A DNA stretch of 64,000 nt from Thermus neutrinimicus (lineage in GTDB: Bacteria > Deinococcota > Deinococci > Deinococcales > Thermaceae). Under the pieces are notes generated by a model. The model worked only from the letters and a program-made list of their open reading frames with translations, was not told where the DNA came from and did not search any database. Positions 7,647 through 14,349 of the stretch are shown here, piece by piece. The DNA is taken from positions 1 through 64,000 of the forward strand of contig NZ_JAKTNU010000013.1 of assembly GCF_022760955.1 (NCBI RefSeq), read 5' to 3'. A program made the translations under genes and the position numbers. Every line of letters starts with the position of its first letter. The stretch's first letter is position 1.

Positions 7647-8690
7647 ATGGGGTTCAAAGAAGTCTTCGGTACCCTGCCCGAGGCCAGCGCCCAGGCCCCG
7701 GGGCGGGTGAATCTCTTGGGGGAGCACACCGACTACCAGGAGGGCTACGTCCTTCCCACCCCCCTCCCCTACCTCACCCAGGTGGAGGCGGCCAAGGCCG
7801 AGGGACGGGTAGAGGCCTACAGCGAGGAGCTCAAGGAGCTTAGGGCCCGCCCCCTGGGAAGCCCAGCCCAGGGGGACTTTCTGGACTACCTCCTGGGGGT
7901 GGTATGGGCCCTAAGGGAAGCGGGGTATGGGGTTCCTGGGGCCCGCTTTTACGTGCGGAGTAGGGTGCCCATAGGGGCCGGCCTTTCCAGCTCCGCGGCC
8001 CTGGAGGTGGCGGCCCTAAGGGCCCTGCGCACCCTCTACCGCCTGCCCCTTTCCGACAAGGACATCGCCCTGTTGGGCCAAAAGGCGGAGGTGGAGTACG
8101 TGGGGGTAGGCTGCGGCATCATGGACCAGATGGCCGCCAGCCTGGGTGAGGTGGGCAAGGCCCTCTTCCTGGACACCCGTACCCTGGATTACGAGAACCT
8201 GCCCTTACCCCCTGGTGCGAGGGTGGTGGTGCTGGACCTGGGGCTGGGCCGGCGCCTGGCGGAAGCCGGGTACAACCAAAGGCGAAGGGAGGCGGAGGAG
8301 GCAGCCAGGCGGCTTGGGGTACGAAGCCTGAGGGACATCGGGGAGCTTCGCCTGGTGGAGGGCCTGCCTTCCCCCTTGGACAAAAGGGCGCGGCACATCG
8401 TGGGCGAAAACCTCCGGGTGCTAAGGGGGGTGGAAGCCCTACGAAGGGGGGATGTCAAGGCCTTCGGTGAGCTCATGGTGGAGAGCCACCGCTCCCTCTC
8501 CCAAGACTACGAGGTGAGCCTGCCAGAACTGGACCTCCTGGTGGAGGAGGCCTTGAGGGCCGGGGCCCACGGGGCCAAGCTCACGGGGGCAGGGTTCGGC
8601 GGGGCGGTGGTGGCCCTGGTGCCCCAAGACCGCATGGAGCCTTTCCAGAATCACCTCCTTGCCCGCCTCCCCCATCTCCGCATCCTTTGA
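7647..8690 (+). CDS. galK: Galactokinase
   Basis: This 347-residue GHMP kinase phosphorylates galactose at C1 with ATP. The galactokinase signature GRVNLLGEHTDYQEGYVLP is near residue 20, the ATP loop PIGAGLSSSAALEVAAL near residue 108 and the third GHMP motif KLTGAGFGGAVVALV near the C terminus. Length matches bacterial GalK. It starts 7 nt behind znuA, so the two may be co-transcribed even though their functions differ. No other Leloir gene (galT, galE) is in the window. Confidence 0.93.
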   Translation: MGFKEVFGTLPEASAQAPGRVNLLGEHTDYQEGYVLPTPLPYLTQVEAAKAEGRVEAYSEELKELRARPLGSPAQGDFLDYLLGVVWALREAGYGVPGARFYVRSRVPIGAGLSSSAALEVAALRALRTLYRLPLSDKDIALLGQKAEVEYVGVGCGIMDQMAASLGEVGKALFLDTRTLDYENLPLPPGARVVVLDLGLGRRLAEAGYNQRRREAEEAARRLGVRSLRDIGELRLVEGLPSPLDKRARHIVGENLRVLRGVEALRRGDVKAFGELMVESHRSLSQDYEVSLPELDLLVEEALRAGAHGAKLTGAGFGGAVVALVPQDRMEPFQNHLLARLPHLRIL

Positions 8691-8717
8691 AACCCCTAGG
8701 CCGGGTAAGCTAAGGGT

Positions 8718-10190
8718 ATGGAAAAGCCAAGCCTCCTCCCCCTCTTGGATGCCCGCCTTCCCCTAGACGAGGAGAAGGTGGCCGAGGCTGCCCGGCTGGC
8801 CGGGATACCCCTGGCCCAGGCCTGGGGGGTGGTGCGCTACTACCCCCGGTACCGGGGCCTGCCCCAGGGGAGGCTTCTGGTGGACGATCCCGTGGCCCGG
8901 GCCCGAGGATTCCCCCGCCTCCTAGAGAAAGCCGACGGAACCCATCCCCCCTTGGGCCTCGAGGCCCTCTCCCCCATCCACGTGCGGGTGGAGGGGGAAA
9001 AACGCTTTGTGGAATGGGAAGGCCGGCTTGTCCCCTTTAGGGAGTTCCGCCTTCCCTTCGCCCTGGGGCACGGAAACCGACTCCTTCCCTCCGAACCCAT
9101 CCAGGAACTCGCCCAGTATGAGGCGTTGGGGGGGCTGGTGTTCTTGCGGAGGGCTCTGGAGAACCTCCTGGCCCCAGGGGCCATCCTCGAGGCGGTGGAG
9201 GAGGCCGGGCTCCTTGGCCGGGGAGGAGCCGCCTTTCCCGCCCACATCAAGATGCGGGCCGTGGCCCGGGGGGAAGCCCCCAGGTACCTGGTGGTGAACG
9301 CCGACGAGTCGGAACCCGGCAACTTCAAGGACCGCTTCCTCCTGGAGCACCATCCCTTCCTGGTCCTGGAGGGAACCCTTTTGGCCGCCTTAGCCACCGG
9401 GGCAACCCGGGTCTTCCTCTACGTGCGGGACGAGTTCGAAGCCGCCATCCTGGGCCTGGAAAAAGCCATCCAGCAACTTGAGGAAGCCCGCCTCCTTCCT
9501 GTTCCCACCGAGGTCTTCCGAAGCGGGGGCCTCTACATCTGCGGCGAGGAAACCGCCCTTTTGGAATCCCTGGAGGGCAAAAGGGCCGAGCCCCGCCTAA
9601 AACCCCCTTTCCCCGTGGAGAAGGGCCTATGGGGCAGGCCCACCTTGGTGCAAAACGTGGAAACCCTGGCCAACCTGCCCCTGATCCTCAAGGAGGGCCC
9701 AGGGTCCTGGCGGCAAAAGGAGCCCAAGCTTTTCTCCATCAGCGGGGACGTGGCCCACCCGGGGCTTTACGAGCTTCCCCTGGGAACCCCCTTGGGCGAA
9801 GCCGTGGAGAGGGCCGGAGGCGACCCAAAGGGGCTTAAGGCCGTGCTTCTAGGTGGTGCAGCGGGGGTGTTCACCCGCGATTTCGCCTTACCCTTGCGCT
9901 ATAAAGGCCGGATTCCCCTGGGCGCCGGCGCCATCGTGGCCTTCGCAAAGGAGGTGGACCTGTGGGAAGTCCTTCTGGGCCTGGCGGAGTTTTTCCGGGA
10001 GGAGTCCTGCGGAAAGTGCTTCCCCTGTCCCCTGGGCACGGCGGTGCAGGTGGAGATGGTGAGGAGGCGGGAAAGGGACCGGGACCTGGTGGGCCACCTG
10101 GGACAGGCCCTAAAGGGAAGCCTATGCGGCCTGGGCCAGTCCGCCTACTGGGCTTACCAGAGCCTTCTGGAGGTGGAGGATGCGGCTTAG
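8718..10190 (+). CDS. NuoF/FdsB-like NADH-binding flavoprotein of formate dehydrogenase
   Basis: The 490-residue protein combines a degenerate NuoE-like N-terminal part (about 1-150, with no iron-sulfur cysteines) with a NuoF core. The NADH loop GRGGAAFP is at 168-175, the FMN segment ADESEPGNFKDR follows, and the 4Fe-4S cysteines are C431, C434, C437 and C470. In FdsABG-type enzymes this subunit passes electrons from formate oxidation to NAD+. It overlaps the next gene by 11 nt and is followed by the molybdopterin subunit, which fixes the assignment. No separate NuoE/FdsG gene is present. Confidence 0.85.
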   Translation: MEKPSLLPLLDARLPLDEEKVAEAARLAGIPLAQAWGVVRYYPRYRGLPQGRLLVDDPVARARGFPRLLEKADGTHPPLGLEALSPIHVRVEGEKRFVEWEGRLVPFREFRLPFALGHGNRLLPSEPIQELAQYEALGGLVFLRRALENLLAPGAILEAVEEAGLLGRGGAAFPAHIKMRAVARGEAPRYLVVNADESEPGNFKDRFLLEHHPFLVLEGTLLAALATGATRVFLYVRDEFEAAILGLEKAIQQLEEARLLPVPTEVFRSGGLYICGEETALLESLEGKRAEPRLKPPFPVEKGLWGRPTLVQNVETLANLPLILKEGPGSWRQKEPKLFSISGDVAHPGLYELPLGTPLGEAVERAGGDPKGLKAVLLGGAAGVFTRDFALPLRYKGRIPLGAGAIVAFAKEVDLWEVLLGLAEFFREESCGKCFPCPLGTAVQVEMVRRRERDRDLVGHLGQALKGSLCGLGQSAYWAYQSLLEVEDAA

Positions 10191-10782
10191 GGTAAACGGA
10201 CAAGAGGTGGAGGCCCAGGAAGGGACCCTCCTCCTGGAGATCACGGATCCTCCCCACCTCTGCTACCATCCCCACACGGAAACCCGGGGGATCTGCCGCC
10301 TTTGCCTGGTGGAGGTGGACGGCCGCCTCCTTCCCGCCTGCACCACCCAGGCCCAGGAGGGCATGGAGGTGCGCACCGACACCCAGGAACTCCAAACCCT
10401 CCGCCGAACCCTCCTGGAGTGGCTAGCCCTCACCACGGACCTGGGCCAGGCTCCTTCCCTCTTAGCGCTCCTGAAGGCCCATCACGGCCAACCCCAGCGC
10501 TGGGGCAAACTACCCCTCAACCGAAGGGAGCGGGAGCCCATCCGGGACAACCCCTTTTTCCTCAGGGACTACGCCAAGTGCGTGAACTGCCGTCTTTGTG
10601 TGGATGCCTGCGGGGACGGGATCATGGGGGTGTACGCCCTCGCCCTGGAGGGGAGGGGCCTCATGGCCCACCCCACCACCCCCCTGGACCGTCCCCTTCC
10701 CGAAACCCCTTGCGTCTTCTGCGGAAACTGCCTTCAGGTCTGCCCCACAGGGGCCCTCAGGCCCCTGAGCGCGGAGGTGTAG
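10180..10782 (+). CDS. Ferredoxin-like electron-transfer subunit (NuoG/HoxU N-terminal type)
   Basis: The 200-residue protein carries a [2Fe-2S] site C28-x10-C39-x2-C42-x11-C54, typical of NuoG and FdhA N termini, and two 4Fe-4S sites (C134, C137, C140, C144 and C178, C181, C184, C188). The HxxxCxxC cluster seen between them in complex I NuoG is absent. In many NAD-linked formate dehydrogenases this module is fused to the catalytic subunit; here it is a separate gene one base ahead of that subunit. It should relay electrons between the molybdopterin site and the NuoF-like protein. Confidence 0.85.
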   Translation: MRLRVNGQEVEAQEGTLLLEITDPPHLCYHPHTETRGICRLCLVEVDGRLLPACTTQAQEGMEVRTDTQELQTLRRTLLEWLALTTDLGQAPSLLALLKAHHGQPQRWGKLPLNRREREPIRDNPFFLRDYAKCVNCRLCVDACGDGIMGVYALALEGRGLMAHPTTPLDRPLPETPCVFCGNCLQVCPTGALRPLSAEV

Positions 10783-10783
10783 G

Positions 10784-12823
10784 ATGCGCACCACATGCCC
10801 TTACTGCGGTGTGGGTTGCCAAGTGGAGCCCGAGATCCAAGGGGGCCGCATCCTGCGGGTGCTGGCCCCCGACATCCCCCCCAACCACGGGGCGCTTTGC
10901 GTGAAGGGCCGCTTCGGCCTGGACTTCCCCTTTTCGGGTAAGCGCCTCCTCTACCCCATGGTGCGGGAAGACCGCCACCAGGCCTTCCGTCGGGTTAGCT
11001 GGGATGAGGCCCTGGACTTTACGGCAAACAAGCTCCTCGCCGTGCTGAAGAGGCGAGGGCCCGAGGCCATCGCCGTCTTCCCCTCCGCCAAGACCACCAA
11101 CGAGGAGGTCTACCTCACCCAAAAGCTGGCCCGAGCCCTCCTCTCCACCAACCACGTGGACCACTGCTCAAGGCTTTGCCACTCCTCCTCCACCGTGGCC
11201 CTTTCCCGGTCCCTGGGCGGGGCCAGCATGACGAATCCCCTAGAGGATATCTGGAAAACCGATCTCTTCTTGGTGGTGGGCTCCAACACCACGGAAACCC
11301 ACCCCGTGATCGGGGCCATGATCAAAAAAAGGGTACGGCAGGGGGCAGGGCTTATCGTGGTGGACCCCCGTTACACGGGGATGGCGGAAGCCGCCACCCT
11401 TTGGCTCAGGGTACGCCCGGGCACCGATCTTTTCCTCTTGAACGCCATGGCCCGCTATATCCTCGAGGAGGGCCTCTGGGACCAAGGGTACGTGGAGGAG
11501 CGCACCGAGGGGTTTGCCGCGTGGCGGGCCTCCCTGGAGGCCTATACCCTCGAGGAAGCCGAGGGCATCACCGGGGTGGAAAAGGAGAAGATCGCCCTGG
11601 CCGCCCGTCTCTACGCCACCACAGAGAGGGCGGGGGCCTACTGGGCCATGGGGGTCACCCAACACACCAAGGGGACTGCCACCGCCCAGGCCCTGGTGAA
11701 CCTGGCCCTCCTCACCGGCAAGGTGGGCAAGGAGGGAGCGGGCCTCAACCCCTTGCGGGGACAGAACAACGTACAAGGAGCAGGGGATATGGGGGGCCTC
11801 CCCGATGTCCTCCCCGGGTACCTGAAGGTTGCGGAGGAGGCAGGGAGGAAGCGCTTTGAAGCCCTCTGGGGGGTGGGGCTAAACCCCGAGCCGGGCCTGC
11901 GCATGACCGAGGTCTTCCAGAGGATCCCCGAGGTGGAGGCCATCTATCTCATCGGGGAGGATCCCGTGACCAGCGAGCCCTACCAGGACCACCTAAAGGC
12001 TAAGCTGGAGGCCCTTCCCTTCCTTGTGGTGCAGGATATTTTGGAGAACGAGACCACCTCCTTTGCCCACGTGGTGCTGCCGGCGGCCAGCTTCCTGGAA
12101 AAGGACGGAACCTTCACCAACACCGACCGCAGGGTCCAGAGGATCCGAAAGTTGCTGGACCCCCCAGGGGAGGCCCGGCCTGACTGGTGGATCCTCCAGG
12201 AGCTGGGCAGGCGCCTGGCCCAGGCCTTGGGCCGTCCGTGGGCCTCCTACCCTGGCCCGGAGGCCATCTGGGAGGAGGTGCGCCGGGCCATTCCCGAGAT
12301 GATGGGCGGGATCACCTATCGCCGCCTGGAAAGGGAGGGCGTTCGCTGGCCTTGTCCCCACGAGGACCATCCCGGGGAGGCGGTGCTTTTCCGCGAACGC
12401 TTCAACACCCCCACGGGCAAGGCCCGCTTCTTCCCCGTGCACTACACTCCTCCCGCGGAAACCCCCTCCCAGGACTACCCCCTTACCCTCTCCACCGGCC
12501 GGGTCCTCTTCCACTGGCACGGGGGAACCCTAAGCAGGAACAGCCAGCTTCAGGAAGCCTACCCCGAGCTCAAGGTGGAGGTGAACCCTAAGGACGCCGG
12601 ACGGCTTGGGATCCAAGACGGGGAGATCATCCAGGTGGTAAGCCGCCGCGGGCGCATCCGGGCCCGGGCCTGGGTCACAGACCGCACCCCCGAAGGGGTG
12701 GTCTACGCCCCCTTCCACTTTGCCGAGGCCCCCGCCAACCGCCTAACCCTGGACGCCCTGGATCCCTTCAGCCGCATCCCCGAGTACAAGGTGGCGGCGG
12801 TGCGCCTGGAGAAACTGGACTGA
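10784..12823 (+). CDS. fdhA: Formate dehydrogenase catalytic (molybdopterin) subunit
   Basis: This 679-residue member of the DMSO reductase superfamily starts with a 4Fe-4S motif (C5, C8, C12, C39) and carries bis-MGD-binding segments. The catalytic segment VDHCSRLCHSSS aligns with E. coli FDH-H VDCCARVUHGPS, so C132 replaces selenocysteine and H133 is the conserved active-site histidine. It oxidises formate to CO2. N-terminal ferredoxin domains found in FdsA are encoded by the preceding gene. Three genes with overlaps or 1-nt gaps form a compact operon. A related oxidoreductase with another substrate is possible, but the Cys-His pair and neighbours favour formate. Confidence 0.87.
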   Translation: MRTTCPYCGVGCQVEPEIQGGRILRVLAPDIPPNHGALCVKGRFGLDFPFSGKRLLYPMVREDRHQAFRRVSWDEALDFTANKLLAVLKRRGPEAIAVFPSAKTTNEEVYLTQKLARALLSTNHVDHCSRLCHSSSTVALSRSLGGASMTNPLEDIWKTDLFLVVGSNTTETHPVIGAMIKKRVRQGAGLIVVDPRYTGMAEAATLWLRVRPGTDLFLLNAMARYILEEGLWDQGYVEERTEGFAAWRASLEAYTLEEAEGITGVEKEKIALAARLYATTERAGAYWAMGVTQHTKGTATAQALVNLALLTGKVGKEGAGLNPLRGQNNVQGAGDMGGLPDVLPGYLKVAEEAGRKRFEALWGVGLNPEPGLRMTEVFQRIPEVEAIYLIGEDPVTSEPYQDHLKAKLEALPFLVVQDILENETTSFAHVVLPAASFLEKDGTFTNTDRRVQRIRKLLDPPGEARPDWWILQELGRRLAQALGRPWASYPGPEAIWEEVRRAIPEMMGGITYRRLEREGVRWPCPHEDHPGEAVLFRERFNTPTGKARFFPVHYTPPAETPSQDYPLTLSTGRVLFHWHGGTLSRNSQLQEAYPELKVEVNPKDAGRLGIQDGEIIQVVSRRGRIRARAWVTDRTPEGVVYAPFHFAEAPANRLTLDALDPFSRIPEYKVAAVRLEKLD

Positions 12824-12840
12824 CCCTCGCCTCACCCGCC

Positions 12841-13917
12841 TCAGACGGTGGGGAAGGCGAAGCTTTCATAGCCCAGCTCGGCCACGGAGAACCAGCGGTA
12901 CTGTTCGTTGCGGAAGGCCCAGTAAGCGGTGTACACCTTGCGGTAGGTGGCGTCCTTGGCAGCCTGTTCCTCGTAGAGGGCCCGGGCCTCCTCGAGGGCC
13001 TTCTTCATGATCTCCCCCGGCCAGCGGCGCAAGCGCACCCCCGCCTTGAGAAGGCGGTTCAGGGCCGGGGGATTCTGGGCATCGTACTTGGCCATCATGG
13101 TGAGGTTCACCTCGGCGGCGGCCACCTGGAAGGCCTCCTGGAACTCCTTGGGAAGCCTCTGCCACTCCCTTTGGGAGACCAGGAAGGAAAGCTGGGCGCT
13201 GGGTTCCCAGAAGGAGGGGTAGTAGTAGTAACGGGCCACCTTGTAAAAGCCCAGCTTCTCATCGTCATAGGGACCGGAGAACTCGGTGGCGTCTATGGTG
13301 CCTCGCTCCAGGGCCGGGTAGATATCCCCAGCGGCTAGGGTCTGGGGCACCACCCCAAGCCGCCCCATCACCAACCCCCCAAGGCCGGGGATCCGCATCC
13401 TTAAGCCCTTGAGGTCCGCCAGGGCCTGGATCTCCTTGCGGAACCATCCCCCCATCTGGGCCCCGGTGTTCCCCCCGGGGAACTGGACCACCCCGAAGTC
13501 GGCGTACACGGAGCGCAGGAGCTCCAAGCCCCCACCATACCGCATCCAGGCGTTGTGCTGCCGGTAGGTCATGCCAAAGGGCACCCCCCCGTCAAAGGCC
13601 AGGGTGGGGTTCTTGCCCACGTAGAAGGGGCCGTAGGTGTGGCCCGCCTCCACGGTGCCCTGCTGGACCGCATCCAGCACCTGGCCCCCGGGAACGATCT
13701 CCCCCGCCTGATAAACCCGGATCTGGAAGCGGTCGCCGGTGAGCTCCGCCACCCGCTTGGCCAGGTCCTCAGCCCCGCCATAGAGGGTATCCAGGCTCCT
13801 GGGATAGCTGGAAACCAACCGCCAGCGCACCTGCGGGGTGGCCTGGGCAAAGGCCCTATAGGACAGGCTTGCCGCTAAACCCACCCCCAACCCTTGGAGA
13901 AACCGCCTCCGCCTCAT
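12841..13917 (-). CDS. TRAP transporter substrate-binding protein (DctP family)
   Basis: The protein of 358 residues begins MRRRRFLQGLGVGLAAS, a Tat-like signal ending near AQA. The body has DctP-family features, including the GLRMRIPGLGG arginine segment for a carboxylate and an SGPYDDEKLGFY region. It resembles the calcium-lactate TRAP receptor known from T. thermophilus (TTHA0766), from memory. ATG 13917 is chosen over the longer frame because GGGAGGAAG precedes it and the signal begins there. Membrane subunits DctQ and DctM are not adjacent, so the receptor is an orphan here. Substrate is uncertain, probably a carboxylate. Confidence 0.85.
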   Translation of the reverse strand: MRRRRFLQGLGVGLAASLSYRAFAQATPQVRWRLVSSYPRSLDTLYGGAEDLAKRVAELTGDRFQIRVYQAGEIVPGGQVLDAVQQGTVEAGHTYGPFYVGKNPTLAFDGGVPFGMTYRQHNAWMRYGGGLELLRSVYADFGVVQFPGGNTGAQMGGWFRKEIQALADLKGLRMRIPGLGGLVMGRLGVVPQTLAAGDIYPALERGTIDATEFSGPYDDEKLGFYKVARYYYYPSFWEPSAQLSFLVSQREWQRLPKEFQEAFQVAAAEVNLTMMAKYDAQNPPALNRLLKAGVRLRRWPGEIMKKALEEARALYEEQAAKDATYRKVYTAYWAFRNEQYRWFSVAELGYESFAFPTV

Positions 13918-13939
13918 AGCTTCCTCCCTCTTGCGAATA

Positions 13940-13945
13940 AGTATA
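13940..13945 (-). promoter_or_regulatory. -10 element for the TRAP binding protein
   Basis: TATACT on the minus strand lies 22 bases ahead of ATG 13917, leaving room for the GGGAGGAAG ribosome site. This is a conventional leadered arrangement, unlike many starts in the window. No clear -35 is visible. Confidence 0.45.
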
Positions 13946-13974
13946 CACCGCACCCCACCAGGCCCAGGCCAGAC

Positions 13975-14349
13975 CTAACCCCCCAAGCCCCCTTCTCCGG
14001 CCAACAGGCGGTCCACCTGGGCCAACAGGGCCTGGGTTTCAAAGGGCTTGCCGAGGAAGGCTTGGGCTCCCGCCTCGAGGGCCTCCCGCCGGCTTATCTC
14101 GGAAACGCTGGCGGAAAGAGCCAGGATGGTGGTGGATAGGCCCTGCTCCCGTATTTTTCGGATCACCTCGAGGCCGGAAATCCCAGGCATCACCAGATCG
14201 CACACCACGAGATCATAGGCCTCGGAAACCTTCTCCAAGGCCACCTGTCCCGAAGGGGCCCAGTCCACCTGGTGCCCCGCCCGCTCCAGGATGCGGCGCA
14301 CCATGTGGGCCACCAAGGGCTCGTCCTCAACCAGCAGGATGCGGGCCAT
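13975..14349 (-). CDS. Single-domain response regulator
   Basis: The 124-residue protein is a bare receiver domain: acidic pair VEDEP near the N terminus, phospho-acceptor Asp in VVCDLVMPG, the switch Ser/Thr region ILALSAS and the Lys of LGKPFET. No output domain follows. It begins at ATG 14349 (MARILLVEDEP), inside the last 23 nt of the sensor kinase gene, so the two should be translated together. It probably relays phosphate to, or competes with, another partner, as CheY- or Spo0F-like proteins do. Confidence 0.85.
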   Translation of the reverse strand: MARILLVEDEPLVAHMVRRILERAGHQVDWAPSGQVALEKVSEAYDLVVCDLVMPGISGLEVIRKIREQGLSTTILALSASVSEISRREALEAGAQAFLGKPFETQALLAQVDRLLAGEGGLGG

